Origin: Flavitalea plasmicola
GTDB lineage: Bacteria; Bacteroidota; Bacteroidia; Chitinophagales; Chitinophagaceae
Assembly: GCF_030546645.1 (NCBI RefSeq)
Contig: NZ_JAUOTO010000007.1
Span: 186,001-250,000 of the forward strand
Reading direction: 5' to 3'
Length of the DNA: 64,000 nt
Position numbers and translations under genes: made by a program. Positions 42,971 to 51,860 of this stretch are shown piece by piece. Position 1 is the first letter of the stretch. The number at the start of each line of letters is the position of its first letter. The notes beneath the pieces are model-generated. The model was given only the letters and a program-made list of their open reading frames with translations, searched no databases and was not told the origin of the DNA.

Positions 42971-43822
42971 ATGGAAAAAGATAAAAGCAGCATTACTTCC
43001 CTGGCCGTAGCCGGTCTGCGGGCTGCACATCAACTCATTGATGGTCAGCCTAAATTGCTGGATGACCCCGCTATCCTCCGACTGCTGGGACCGGAATGGA
43101 ACGAAAAGATCCTTCAGCACCAGGGCACATATCAGGATCCGGCAGCCACGCATCTGCGCTCCCATGTCCTGCTGCGCAGCCGCTATGCAGAGGATTGTTT
43201 GTCGGAAGCTTATGCCCGGGGTGTCCGGCAATATATACTCCTGGGCGCCGGACTTGATACCTACGCCTGGCGACAACCACCCGGACTTGCACAGCTGCGC
43301 ATCTTCGAAGTGGATCACCCGGCCACGCAGGAACAAAAAAGGCAGCTCCTGGAAAAAGCCGGACTGGCAATCCCCGACAACTTATACTTCATTCCAACAG
43401 ACTTCGAATCAAGCTCCATCGGAGAGGCGTTGAACCGGGCCGCCGCTTCCTCTCCTGGCCGTCCTGACTTTGACGCCGCACTTCCCTGCTTTGTATCCTG
43501 GCTGGGGGTCATGGTCTACCTGACCATGGAGGCCATTGACGCCGTATTCGACTGGCTGTTCGCCCTGCCGGCCGGCAGTGAGATGGTGCTGACGTTCACC
43601 CGGAAAAGAGAGTTCAGCGTCCTGGGCGATAAGGCGGCGGCACTGGGCGAGCCCTGGCAAACTTTTTTCACTCCTGAGGAGCTCAGGGAGAAACTATTGC
43701 TTCGGGGGTTCTCGTCCGTCCATATCCTGGAGCCGCAGGAAGCCTGGCAAACCTACTATGCCGGCAGGACGGATGAATTGCCTTCGCCCTCCCACGCCAG
43801 CATTGCCCGCATAACCGTATAA
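42971..43822 (+). CDS. Class I SAM-dependent methyltransferase, leucine carboxyl methyltransferase-like
   Basis: A 283-residue protein of the PF04072 family. The SAM-binding motif LLGAGLDTYAWR (about residues 91-101) and the acidic FEVDHPATQEQKR at the end of strand 2 are diagnostic. Members methylate carboxyl or hydroxyl groups of small metabolites; the substrate here is unknown. It is a single gene divergent from gatB. TACATTTA at 42959-42966 resembles a -7 box 4 bases before the ATG. Confidence 0.87.
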   Translation: MEKDKSSITSLAVAGLRAAHQLIDGQPKLLDDPAILRLLGPEWNEKILQHQGTYQDPAATHLRSHVLLRSRYAEDCLSEAYARGVRQYILLGAGLDTYAWRQPPGLAQLRIFEVDHPATQEQKRQLLEKAGLAIPDNLYFIPTDFESSSIGEALNRAAASSPGRPDFDAALPCFVSWLGVMVYLTMEAIDAVFDWLFALPAGSEMVLTFTRKREFSVLGDKAAALGEPWQTFFTPEELREKLLLRGFSSVHILEPQEAWQTYYAGRTDELPSPSHASIARITV

Positions 43823-43826
43823 AAAA

Positions 43827-43845
43827 AGGCCCCACTGAGGGGCCT
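43827..43845. terminator. Bidirectional terminator hairpin
   Basis: AGGCCCC/GGGGCCT with a 5-base loop lies between two convergent genes. On the minus strand it is followed by seven T residues, making a strong terminator for the PDZ gene. Confidence 0.82.
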
Positions 43846-43871
43846 CCACTTTCATTTTATATACCTCAGCC

Positions 43872-44921
43872 TTACAGATCGGCCGTCTTCAGCTTCTTCG
43901 GTATCCTTACCTCCAGCTCCTGCGCCTTGCCATCGCGGTTCACGCTCACCTTGATGCTGGATTTATCCTTGCTCGCACGGGCCAGCTCCGCCAGTTCGGT
44001 AGCGCTATTGACCTCCTTGCCATCAAAGCGGGTGATGATATCGCCTTCCTTGATGCCGGCTTTTTCCGCTGCGGATTCGTCACCTACTTCCAGCACTTTG
44101 ACGCCCTTGCTGTCTTCCGTATCCTGGGCCTTGATTCCCAGCCTGGCCCGGGGGCCTCCATAAGAATAGCCGTAACCACGGGGCATAGGAGCACCTGGCA
44201 CACCCGGCGCACCCGGCATTCCTGGCGAATAATCAAAGTTGAAATTCTGCAGGTCCGGCATTTTGTAGAAATTATCGGAACTCATCCCCGGTGCTTTTCC
44301 CAGGGTCACCGTGATCTTCTGCTCCTTGCCATCCCGTTTCAGGGTCAGCGTCACCTTGCTCTCCGGTTTGTATTTGTGGATCGCTTCCGATAGGGATTGT
44401 GGGCCGTCGATCGTGATCTCATCTACGCGGGTGATGATGTCGCCCACCTTCAGGCCAACCTTGGCAGCAGCGCTGCCCTTGGAGATCTCATGGATCTCCG
44501 CGCCTTCCACGCCATCCTTATCCGGCTTTTCCGTGGTCACTCCCAGGAATGCCCTGTTGGAATTGCTTAACCATCCTTCGCCATCGATGCTCATGGCGCC
44601 GCCATGCCTGCGGAAAGGAGAGGGGGCGAAGGTGAGTGTTTGGCCATCCATTACCATCACTTTCTTCTTCCGCACAGATACATTGTCGTCATTGTATTCG
44701 GTGACAGGCTTTCCGTTGATAAAGACTTTATTGTCCCTGATCTCCACCGTCACCTTGGCATCCTTGCTGCTCTTGTGCTTGATGACGATCTCATCATAAT
44801 TCCCCAGCTTATCGCTGGAGCTGTCCGCATCATCCTCATTTTTGTCTTGTGCGAAACCAGGAGCATGCAGCATTAGGATCAAGGCTGCCATCCCGGAGGT
44901 CTTTAGAAGGTATTTCATCAT
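43872..44921 (-). CDS. Exported double-PDZ domain protein
   Basis: A 349-residue protein with a signal peptide ending GFAQ. After an acidic N-terminal segment it has PDZ 1 (about residues 130-215, with FLGVTTEKPD and AAAKVGLKVGDIITRVD). A Gly/Pro/Met-rich linker follows, then PDZ 2 (about 260-345, with RLGIKAQDTED and AAEKAGIKEGDIITRFDG). There is no HtrA/DegP protease domain. It probably binds C-termini of envelope proteins as a scaffold or adaptor. It is a stand-alone gene with its own promoter. Confidence 0.85.
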   Translation of the reverse strand: MMKYLLKTSGMAALILMLHAPGFAQDKNEDDADSSSDKLGNYDEIVIKHKSSKDAKVTVEIRDNKVFINGKPVTEYNDDNVSVRKKKVMVMDGQTLTFAPSPFRRHGGAMSIDGEGWLSNSNRAFLGVTTEKPDKDGVEGAEIHEISKGSAAAKVGLKVGDIITRVDEITIDGPQSLSEAIHKYKPESKVTLTLKRDGKEQKITVTLGKAPGMSSDNFYKMPDLQNFNFDYSPGMPGAPGVPGAPMPRGYGYSYGGPRARLGIKAQDTEDSKGVKVLEVGDESAAEKAGIKEGDIITRFDGKEVNSATELAELARASKDKSSIKVSVNRDGKAQELEVRIPKKLKTADL

Positions 44922-44963
44922 AGCTGATTTTTTTGAAGATTATCTACGTTGATTTTCGTAGAT

Positions 44964-44971
44964 CAAATATA
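44964..44971 (-). promoter_or_regulatory. Putative -7 box (TATATTTG) for the PDZ protein gene
   Basis: TATATTTG on the minus strand lies 42 bases before the ATG at 44921. An inverted repeat CTACG/CGTAG (44944-44961) lies between box and gene, near the expected transcription start. No clear -33 TTG is seen. Confidence 0.45.
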
Positions 44972-45013
44972 GGGAAATTCGGGAAATACGAAAGTTTTCG
45001 GAAATGTTAAAAT

Positions 45014-46024
45014 CTAACTCCCCGCACCAAACTCCCGCAGCACTTCTCCTATCCGGCTTTTCATAGCGACAGACAGTCCCGGCTCCCTTTCCAGCCATTG
45101 CAGCGTCCCCGGTTCGATCCGTGCGCCGGCCTCCAGCAGGATACGGATGATCCCGACATAGTCGGCTCTTTCTGCCGGCCAGTGGTACACCGGGTCGCTA
45201 TGGATCGCTGCATAAAAGGCGGCGCCCAGCGCCGTTCCGCCATAGATATTTTTCTTTTCAAGATCCATCTTCCGTCGGATCAGCAGCTGGATAGTCTCCG
45301 GGCGACCGCCCAGGATAGCCCAATGAAGCCCGGTCAACCCGTTCATATGCTTATCCGGATCCATCCCCCTGCCCAGCAGATATTCCACCACGGCCGTATG
45401 GCCGAACTCACAGGCCCAGGCAAAGCCATATTCCATCTGCGTCTTTGTACCCGGATCTTTCAGCGAGCCGTCCTCATTGAAAAAGCTCTTCACCGCGTCG
45501 AGCCGGCCAACGCCGGCAGCTCCTTCCAGGTCCAGTTTCGCTCCGCGCTGCGTTAGATAGCCGGCAGCCTCCGGTCGCCCATTGCGCAGACAGGCGACCA
45601 CCGCCAGCTGCCCATTGCCGCCCGCGCCGGGATGATCGATGGCGGCGCCTGCGGCTAATAAAGTATCCAGTAAAGGGATCATCAGCCCGGATTTAGCAGG
45701 ATGAATGCTGGTGGACACCAGCCCGAGGGTGGTCGCTCCGCCCCCATACATATCTGCCTCCGCATCCACGTCGGCGCCGGCCGCCAGTAAAAGCTGCAGC
45801 ATTTCCAGTGCGTTCGGGGGATATCGCTGCCGCTCGTCCTCGACGCCATTGGTGCCGACGTAATGCAGCAGGGTGGCATGGTGGCTGCGTGTGGAACGGG
45901 CCCTGATCAAGGCAGGGTCCTCCCGGAGCATTGCCTGTAAGGTAGGAGCGTCTCCGGCGATAAGGGCGTCGACAGCCCGTTCGAATAGTGGGTATTGACC
46001 TGAGGCCACTTGATAAGGCTGCAT
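45014..46024 (-). CDS. Ankyrin-repeat protein
   Basis: A 336-residue soluble protein made of about six ankyrin-type repeats. Examples are LEMLQLLLAAGADVDAEAD, AVVEYLLGRGMDPDKHMNG with LTGLHWAILGG, and TIQLLIRRKMDLEKKNIYG with GTALGAAFYAA. There is no signal peptide or catalytic domain. Ankyrin proteins mediate protein-protein contacts, and no partner is evident. It lies 27 bases after the DUF3820 gene and may share its transcript. Confidence 0.87.
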   Translation of the reverse strand: MQPYQVASGQYPLFERAVDALIAGDAPTLQAMLREDPALIRARSTRSHHATLLHYVGTNGVEDERQRYPPNALEMLQLLLAAGADVDAEADMYGGGATTLGLVSTSIHPAKSGLMIPLLDTLLAAGAAIDHPGAGGNGQLAVVACLRNGRPEAAGYLTQRGAKLDLEGAAGVGRLDAVKSFFNEDGSLKDPGTKTQMEYGFAWACEFGHTAVVEYLLGRGMDPDKHMNGLTGLHWAILGGRPETIQLLIRRKMDLEKKNIYGGTALGAAFYAAIHSDPVYHWPAERADYVGIIRILLEAGARIEPGTLQWLEREPGLSVAMKSRIGEVLREFGAGS

Positions 46025-46051
46025 GGAGCAATTGATTATGCGCCTTGCAAA

Positions 46052-46288
46052 TTATAAACTTTTTCTCAGGGGCCAGAGCAATTTTTCCAGGCCATTGATC
46101 TTGATCTCATATAGGGTGCCCAGCAGCATGCCTAATTTCCCCTTGGGAAACCCTTCCCGGTGAAACCATTCCAGGTAGGACACCGGTAAGTCACAGAGGA
46201 TCGTATCCTTATATTTACCGAAAGGCATCTTCATCTTGACCAGGTCCATGAGCAGCTCCGGGTTGGGCTGAAGTGACGGATTATCCAA
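46052..46288 (-). CDS. DUF3820-family small protein
   Basis: A protein of 78 residues if a TTG at 46288 is the start; ATG at 46249 would give 65. The core MPFGKYKDTILCDLPVSYL followed by WFHREGFPKGKLG matches DUF3820 (PF12843), sometimes labelled putative quorum-sensing-regulated virulence factor from one crystal structure. The MPFGKY segment resembles nuclease-associated modules, but function is not established. The TTG start keeps the NPELLMDLVKMK lead-in found in relatives. Confidence 0.8.
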   Translation of the reverse strand: MDNPSLQPNPELLMDLVKMKMPFGKYKDTILCDLPVSYLEWFHREGFPKGKLGMLLGTLYEIKINGLEKLLWPLRKSL

Positions 46289-46424
46289 TCTTTTGATTTT
46301 TTTTGGTTTTCCCCATTTATATTTGTGCGCCTGGTTAAGGCAGAATCATCCAAATGTACACTAAATCAAGCTGTTTTACCGTTGGTTGTCCTATCCCACC
46401 CTGTGATAATCTCATTGTTTGCGG

Positions 46425-47396
46425 ATGAAGAAGATCAAGTATTACTATAACACCAATACGCTCCGCTATGAAAAGCTGGAGACACCCCTGCGGGTAACCC
46501 TGCTGCGTGTCCTGGGTTTTATGTCGGCCGCCGTCGTTACCGCGCTGATCCTGGTGTCTTTAGCCTATAAATATTTCCCCTCCGCCAACGAGAAGCGGCT
46601 CATGCAGCGCAATGAAGCCCTCCAGGATAACTATTACACCCTCAATGACAAGGTGCAAAAGCTCCAGGGCCAGATGGCGGAGCTGGAAAAAAGGGATAAT
46701 AATGTCTACCGGGCCATTTTCGAGGCGGCGCCCATCCCCGACAGCGCCCGGGCCAAGGCCGCCGAACAGGAGCAGGAGATCCGGCTGGTGCAGGGCATGG
46801 ACCAGGAAAACCTCTATACTTCCGTGGCTACCACCCTTAACAAGCTCAGCGCCCGCATGGCCAGCCAGGCAAAATCCTACACGGCAATAGACGGATTTAT
46901 CAAAAATAAAGAACAGCTGCTGGCCTGTACCCCGGCCATTCAGCCCGTCAGCAATAAAGATCTCAGCCGGATAGCGTCCGGCTTTGGCTACCGGATCGAC
47001 CCCGTATATAAAACCACCAAATTCCATGCGGGCCTTGACTTTGCCGCCCCCCAGGGAACGCCGATCTATGCCACGGCCAACGGGACCGTAGAAGTAGCCG
47101 GCAACACCGGCAACGGCTATGGCAACCACGTCGTCATCAATCACGGGTACGGCTACGGCACCCTCTATGGGCATATGTTCCGGGTAAAAGTAAGGCCCGG
47201 GGAGAAAGTCAAACGGGGCGAGATCATCGGCTGGGTAGGCAGCACGGGAAAAAGCACCGGCCCCCACTGTCATTACGAGGTCCACCGCAACGGCGATCCC
47301 GTGGATCCCGTTTATTATTTCTACAACGATATTACGCCGGAGCAATACGACAGGCTGTTGAAGTTAGCCGCATCCAGCAATCAAAGTTTTGACTAA
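46425..47396 (+). CDS. M23-family (LytM) murein peptidase with N-terminal membrane anchor
   Basis: The product is 323 residues from ATG at 46425; a TTG two codons upstream is less likely. A basic N-terminus (KKIKYYYNTNTLRYEKLE) precedes one transmembrane helix (about residues 27-48) and a coiled coil (NEALQDNYYTLNDKVQKLQ). The M23 domain then has FHAGLDFA (His and Asp zinc ligands) and GPHCHYEVH (HxH). It resembles membrane-anchored MepM/NlpD-type endopeptidases that cut peptidoglycan cross-links. Both halves of the zinc site are intact, so it is probably active. Confidence 0.9.
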   Translation: MKKIKYYYNTNTLRYEKLETPLRVTLLRVLGFMSAAVVTALILVSLAYKYFPSANEKRLMQRNEALQDNYYTLNDKVQKLQGQMAELEKRDNNVYRAIFEAAPIPDSARAKAAEQEQEIRLVQGMDQENLYTSVATTLNKLSARMASQAKSYTAIDGFIKNKEQLLACTPAIQPVSNKDLSRIASGFGYRIDPVYKTTKFHAGLDFAAPQGTPIYATANGTVEVAGNTGNGYGNHVVINHGYGYGTLYGHMFRVKVRPGEKVKRGEIIGWVGSTGKSTGPHCHYEVHRNGDPVDPVYYFYNDITPEQYDRLLKLAASSNQSFD

Positions 47397-47480
47397 TCCT
47401 GCGTATCTTCACAATAGATACGGGTGTCCGCAGGGCCATTAACCAACGGACCGGAACGATTTTTGACCCATGATTTCGAG

Positions 47481-48599
47481 ATGAAGCAAGAGTTTTCCCA
47501 AATGGCGTTTGATTTTCCTATGGCGGAGCCGCAAGCTCCTTCCCAAAATGCCGCTGCCTCCCAGAATGGGAGACAGGGAAATAACGCGCATGGCTTGTCG
47601 CCGGAAGAAGAGCAGGCCGTCCACGAAGAAGGCCGCCGGGCAGGCGTAGTGGTACGCTTCAAATCCATGAAACCGGCAGAAACCCCGGTCACGGCATCAC
47701 CCGCTGGCGCCACCCCGGTCCCGGCTCCTGTCGCCGCACCAGCTCCGCTCGCAGCTCAAAACTCTCCGCTCACAGTTCAAAACTCACAGCTCGAAGCTCA
47801 CAGCTCACAGCTCGAAGCTCAAAACTCCCAGCTCGCAGCTCAAAGCTCGCAGCTCAAAGCCCCCCGTCCTGCGCCAGAGCCCATATTTGTGCAAATGGAG
47901 CTGCTGCCAAGACCGGAACCACTGCCGGAGCCGCCGCCCATAGCGCCGGAACCAGAGCCATCTCCCGAACCGGAACCCATACCCGAACCGGGCCCGCTGC
48001 CAAAGCCCGAACCAACGCCCCGCCCGATCGCTCAGGCGGAAGAGATCAAAACAATGCCGGCCCCCGTGCTCACCGCTCAAAGCGCACCGCTCGAAGCCCC
48101 CACGGCGCCAGCTCAGGCCGAGGCGCCCCCCACACCTCAAAACTCAAAGCTCGCAGCTCGCAGCTCAAAGCTCACAGCTCAAAGCGCGCAGCTCAAAGAA
48201 AAACCCAAATCCAAAAGAGGACGCAAATCCCTGAAGCAGGTGGCCGCCGAAGCCGATCTGATCAATATCCCCGAAGACGAGGTCCTGTTCAGCAAACAAT
48301 ATTACACCATGGGAGAGGTGGCCGAAATGTTCCGTGTCAACCAGTCCCTGCTTCGCTTCTGGGAGACGGAATTCAGCATCCTTCAGCCAAAGAAGAATAA
48401 GAAAGGCGATCGCTATTTCAGACCTATCGACATCAAGAATCTCCACCTGATCTATCACCTGCTCCGGCAGCGGAAATACACCATCGAAGGCGCCAAGGAT
48501 TTTCTTAAGAAGAACAAGACAGCAGACCAGAAATTCGAAACGATCCAGCGGCTACAGGAGATCAGGGCCTTCCTGCTCGAACTGAAAGCGCAATTGTAA
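47481..48599 (+). CDS. MerR-type transcriptional regulator with long repetitive linker
   Basis: The product is 372 residues from ATG at 47481; an upstream GTG at 47424 is unlikely. Residues about 274-345 form a MerR-like winged helix: YYTMGEVAEMFRVNQSLLRFWE and KGDRYFRPIDIKNLHLI, with a short helical tail. The N-terminal two thirds are low complexity. Two blocks of a 7-residue repeat of the form QNSQLEA (about residues 91-128 and 220-240) flank a Pro-Glu-rich stretch. DNA of the blocks consists of AGCTC-type tandem repeats. The HTH region alone is the size normal in Bacteroidota MerR-like proteins. Targets are unknown. Confidence 0.85.
   Translation: MKQEFSQMAFDFPMAEPQAPSQNAAASQNGRQGNNAHGLSPEEEQAVHEEGRRAGVVVRFKSMKPAETPVTASPAGATPVPAPVAAPAPLAAQNSPLTVQNSQLEAHSSQLEAQNSQLAAQSSQLKAPRPAPEPIFVQMELLPRPEPLPEPPPIAPEPEPSPEPEPIPEPGPLPKPEPTPRPIAQAEEIKTMPAPVLTAQSAPLEAPTAPAQAEAPPTPQNSKLAARSSKLTAQSAQLKEKPKSKRGRKSLKQVAAEADLINIPEDEVLFSKQYYTMGEVAEMFRVNQSLLRFWETEFSILQPKKNKKGDRYFRPIDIKNLHLIYHLLRQRKYTIEGAKDFLKKNKTADQKFETIQRLQEIRAFLLELKAQL
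47750..47868 (+). repeat. AGCTC-type tandem repeats inside the MerR gene, block 1
   Basis: Degenerate units of the form CAnAGCTCnA are repeated many times with a 21-base super-period, encoding consecutive QNSQLEA-like heptads. A second block with the same units lies at 48138-48205 in the same gene. Confidence 0.7.
48138..48205 (+). repeat. AGCTC-type tandem repeats inside the MerR gene, block 2
   Basis: The same AGCTC-rich units as at 47750-47868 recur here in the same frame, encoding QNSKLAARSSKLTAQSAQLK just before the basic stretch that leads into the DNA-binding domain. Confidence 0.65.
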
Positions 48600-48620
48600 A
48601 CCTTATTAGACCAAAAGAAA

Positions 48621-49148
48621 ATGAAACATCTTTTACTCATCGCCATCATCATCGGCCTGGGCATCCTCACCCGGGCGGAATCTGAATACTCCGTCTCCAG
48701 TGACGGCACCCATAAGATCCTGAAAGGCCTCATCAGCAGGGATATGCTGGAAAAAGATACAGCCTTCTCCTGGTTTCATCAAAACCTGCGCGCTTATTCC
48801 CCCAACGCAGCCACGGTAGCCGCAGTCCGGGCAAATGCCGCGCAGCTGCAGTTCCTCGTGTTCACAGGCACCTGGTGCGAAGAAGCGCAATATTTCCTGC
48901 CCCGCTTTTGCGCCCTGACGGATGCTGCCGCCATCCGGGCGGACCAGGTGACGCTGATAGGCGTCGACCCGGCAAAAAAGACAGTCCGTCATCTCACCGA
49001 AGAGATGCATATCACCGCCATACCTACCTTCATCGTCCTGAAGAACGGCAGGGAAATAGGACGCATCTCACCCACCTCCAAAGACAGCCCCTGGGAAAAA
49101 GAGCTGATCAGGACTTTGCAGAACCCACAGACAGACCCGCTCCGCTGA
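48621..49148 (+). CDS. Exported thioredoxin-fold protein with a single active-site cysteine
   Basis: A 175-residue protein with a signal peptide ending LTRAES and a thioredoxin-like domain. FLVFTGTWCEEAQ places Cys86 at the usual active-site position, but the second cysteine of CxxC is replaced by Ala89. The cis-Pro loop ITAIPTFIVLKNG is intact. A one-Cys site suggests a monothiol or non-redox role, or use of Cys97 as partner. It lies 21 bases after the MerR gene. Its last 41 bases overlap the convergent mscS-type gene. Confidence 0.82.
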   Translation: MKHLLLIAIIIGLGILTRAESEYSVSSDGTHKILKGLISRDMLEKDTAFSWFHQNLRAYSPNAATVAAVRANAAQLQFLVFTGTWCEEAQYFLPRFCALTDAAAIRADQVTLIGVDPAKKTVRHLTEEMHITAIPTFIVLKNGREIGRISPTSKDSPWEKELIRTLQNPQTDPLR

Positions 49149-50220
49149 GCCGTATATCCGTACTGGCTCCGGCAATGTCCACTTTCAGGGTCTCCAGCAA
49201 ACGCAGCGCATCCAGGTTGATGGTCTGCTTGACATCATTGAATTCATCCTGGGTGATAGGCGCAGTAAAATAATCTACATTGATCAAAAAGGCCGATGCC
49301 GTAATATCATTTAGAAATGCCGTGCTTTTCTCCACGGTGTCTTTCTTTAGTATCTCTTTCAGTCCTTCTATCAGCTTGTCCAATACCGCCGAAGAAGTCG
49401 AGAGTCCTATCTCCAGCCGCAGCTCGCCCTTCCGTTGCGTGCGGAGCGTAAGGTTGTCCACGATGCTGTCCACCATCTGCTTGTTGGGCACCGTGACATA
49501 GGTCTTCTGATCCGTCCGGATGCGGGTGCTCCGCAGCCCGATCCTTTCCACCGTACCGGAAATGTTGTTCACCTTCAGCACGTCCCCCGCCGTAAATGGC
49601 TTGTCAAAGAAAATGACAAAGCTGGCGATCAGGTTCTCGATGCTTTCCTTCGCCGCCAGGGCCACCGCAGCGCCGGCCAGACCCAGCGAAGCGAGGATCT
49701 TGGTGACATCCACTTTAAAAGCCGAGTCCAGGATCATCAGCAACCCGATGATGCCGATGATCACCTTGAGGAAATCGCGCAGGAACACCACCATCTGCAT
49801 ATCCCTGGGTCCGCCGCTGCGGCGGGACTTGTTACGCATCACCAGGGCGATGAAATCCACCAGCCGCAGCAACAGCCAGATGAAGCTGACCACCATGATG
49901 ATGACGGCAATACCCTGGATGATCGTCCTGGACTTGACTTCGTAAATATCAAAATCCAGGTCAGGAGGAAGATGCAGCTTTTCCAGGGAAGACACAGATA
50001 CGAACACGACCAGGAATGTGCCGATAGGCCCCACCACCAGGTCCAGGAATGCAGACTTATCCAGTCCCGAGCCCATCCGGCGGATCAACCGGAAAAGGCT
50101 CCTGGCTATCAGGCGCGAGATAAACCGCTTCAGGATGATGACAAAGAGGATAGTGGCGACAACAATAATATAGGCGCGAAGCGGATTGCCAAGGACGATC
50201 TGGTTCCAGAAATTGTGCAT
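49108..50220 (-). CDS. MscS-family mechanosensitive ion channel
   Basis: A 370-residue membrane protein with about four to five helices. The pore helix LASLGLAGAAVALAAKESIENLIASF matches the glycine/alanine-rich TM3 of MscS and is followed by the beta domain FFDKPFTAGDVLKVNNISGTVE with the TVPNKQMVD motif. These channels release solutes on hypo-osmotic shock. The C-terminus overlaps the convergent thioredoxin-fold gene by 41 bases. It is the last gene of a leftward run starting at rsfS. Confidence 0.92.
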   Translation of the reverse strand: MHNFWNQIVLGNPLRAYIIVVATILFVIILKRFISRLIARSLFRLIRRMGSGLDKSAFLDLVVGPIGTFLVVFVSVSSLEKLHLPPDLDFDIYEVKSRTIIQGIAVIIMVVSFIWLLLRLVDFIALVMRNKSRRSGGPRDMQMVVFLRDFLKVIIGIIGLLMILDSAFKVDVTKILASLGLAGAAVALAAKESIENLIASFVIFFDKPFTAGDVLKVNNISGTVERIGLRSTRIRTDQKTYVTVPNKQMVDSIVDNLTLRTQRKGELRLEIGLSTSSAVLDKLIEGLKEILKKDTVEKSTAFLNDITASAFLINVDYFTAPITQDEFNDVKQTINLDALRLLETLKVDIAGASTDIRLSGAGLSVGSAKS

Positions 50221-50262
50221 TACAGTTCAATTGTCGGGCAAAAATACGCCGGAGCCGGCTCA

Positions 50263-51072
50263 CTACCGATTCGAATACACTTCCAATCCCGTTTTTTTCA
50301 GCACATAGATCGCCGAAGGCGTGATCCTGATCCGGCGCGCATCGGCTGCATAAGCAGGGATCGGCTCCTCCTGTAAATTCAGCGTGCCTTGCTCATAGCG
50401 CAAAAAGGAATGAGCGTCCCGGCCGAGCATGCTCTTGTCCAGCACGTCGAAATCCTTCCAGCCTGTGAGGGCAATGTGGTTCTTCAGCCCTCCATAATGA
50501 TCGAACATATAGACACCTTTCGCCGTGTCATAGAGATACACATAGCCGCCCTGGTCACGCAGCAGCGATGGATCGGGAGTGGAATCAAACAGCAGCCGGA
50601 AATCGGTGGTCTGGTCCACCAGCGTCCCGTCATCCCCGATCCGCTTCAGCTTGGCTTCCAGCTCATCATATACCCAGACATTGTTGTCATAGGCCAGCCC
50701 TACTGCCTTGGCCTGGAGGATATTCAGCTTCCTCAGGTCGATGGTATTGACGATGTTCAGGAACCTGTCCAGCTCGATGACCATGGTAAATTCCCGGTAG
50801 TATACCACTATCTTCAGGGGATTGGTGACATCGATGGACGAGACTTTTCCAAATCGGCGGACGTCATTGAATATAGCCAGGGAATCTCCATTGGAACTTA
50901 GCTTCCGCAGCTGGTTGCCCGCGTTCAGCACATAGATATTGCCCAGGTTGTCCACCGTAAAATCAGTGTAGTCGCCTACGATGGTTTTGCTCAGCATAAA
51001 GTCGGACGCCCGCTGGGCAGATGCACCCTGCAGGATCAACATGCTCAGTATGGTAATATAGAGTGCCCTCAT
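50263..51072 (-). CDS. Exported protein of unknown function, probable beta-propeller
   Basis: A 269-residue protein with a signal peptide ending GASAQ. It contains repeated beta-strand segments such as DFTVDNLGNIYVLNAGNQLRKL, LIVQ-like hydrophobic strands and YVYLYDTAKGVYMFDHYG, which resemble six-bladed NHL/propeller repeats. No active-site motif is seen. Its ATG overlaps the lpxH stop by 4 bases, which points to translational coupling with lipid A synthesis. A structural or sensing role at the envelope is only a guess. Confidence 0.7.
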   Translation of the reverse strand: MRALYITILSMLILQGASAQRASDFMLSKTIVGDYTDFTVDNLGNIYVLNAGNQLRKLSSNGDSLAIFNDVRRFGKVSSIDVTNPLKIVVYYREFTMVIELDRFLNIVNTIDLRKLNILQAKAVGLAYDNNVWVYDELEAKLKRIGDDGTLVDQTTDFRLLFDSTPDPSLLRDQGGYVYLYDTAKGVYMFDHYGGLKNHIALTGWKDFDVLDKSMLGRDAHSFLRYEQGTLNLQEEPIPAYAADARRIRITPSAIYVLKKTGLEVYSNR

Positions 51073-51851
51073 TTTCGGATGATCTTTTGGTCCATCTCCG
51101 GCGATTGCGCCTTCAGGGCCAGCTGCTGTCCATCGAATACAGCATAGGTGTTGTACCTGATCCAGTCACCCAGGTTGAGATAACGGCTGCCATTGAGCGT
51201 AAAGTCGATGGGCAGATGCCGGTGGCCAAAGATAAAATAGTCGAAATGCTCTTTCTTCAGCACCTCCCTGCAATACACGATCAGCCATTCCCCCTCTTCT
51301 CCCAGGAACCGCTCGTCTGCCTGCCCGGTGACCGCCCTGCTCCGACGGCTGGCCCAATTGGCCAGTCCCACACCCACCGCCGGCGGAAGGATCCCAAACA
51401 GCCCCTGGCAAATACGATTGCGGAAGATCTTCTTCATGAACTTGTAGCCATGATCGCCCGGGCCCAGCCCGTCGCCATGCCCGATGTAGAACTTCCGGCC
51501 ATTATACTCAAATGTCTTCGGCTCATGATACACGGGTATATTCAGCTCCTGCTCGAAATAGCCGCTCATCCACATGTCATGATTGCCGACAAAAAAATGC
51601 ATCGGTATGCCCGAGTCCGTGATCTCCGCCATTTTTCCCAGTATGCGGGTATAGCCTTTCGGGACCACCGTACGGTACTCATACCAGAAATCGAAGAGGT
51701 CGCCTACGATAAAGATCTCCGCCGCATCCTCCCGGATAGACTCGAGGAAGCGGACGATATGCTTTTCCCTCGCCAGGCTGGTGGCATGGTCGGGAGCGCC
51801 CAGGTGAAAGTCGGAGAGAAAATAGATTTTTTTTCCGGGGGGGATCTCCAT
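51069..51851 (-). CDS. lpxH: UDP-2,3-diacylglucosamine diphosphatase (LpxH-type)
   Basis: A 260-residue calcineurin-like phosphoesterase with motifs FLSDFHLG (D-x-H), VGDLFDFW, GNHDMW, YIGHGDG and FGHRHLP, as in LpxH. The enzyme removes UMP from UDP-2,3-diacylglucosamine to give lipid X in lipid A synthesis. Bacteroidota versions are close to this length and also carry the ASRRSR basic stretch. It begins 9 bases after the LUD gene and overlaps the next gene by 4 bases. Confidence 0.88.
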   Translation of the reverse strand: MEIPPGKKIYFLSDFHLGAPDHATSLAREKHIVRFLESIREDAAEIFIVGDLFDFWYEYRTVVPKGYTRILGKMAEITDSGIPMHFFVGNHDMWMSGYFEQELNIPVYHEPKTFEYNGRKFYIGHGDGLGPGDHGYKFMKKIFRNRICQGLFGILPPAVGVGLANWASRRSRAVTGQADERFLGEEGEWLIVYCREVLKKEHFDYFIFGHRHLPIDFTLNGSRYLNLGDWIRYNTYAVFDGQQLALKAQSPEMDQKIIRK

Positions 51852-51860
51852 GAAATAAAT

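Noticed and set aside
47750-48205. Possible CRISPR-like repeat array
   Set aside because: The units are short, degenerate and in frame within a coding gene. There are no uniform spacers and no cas genes.
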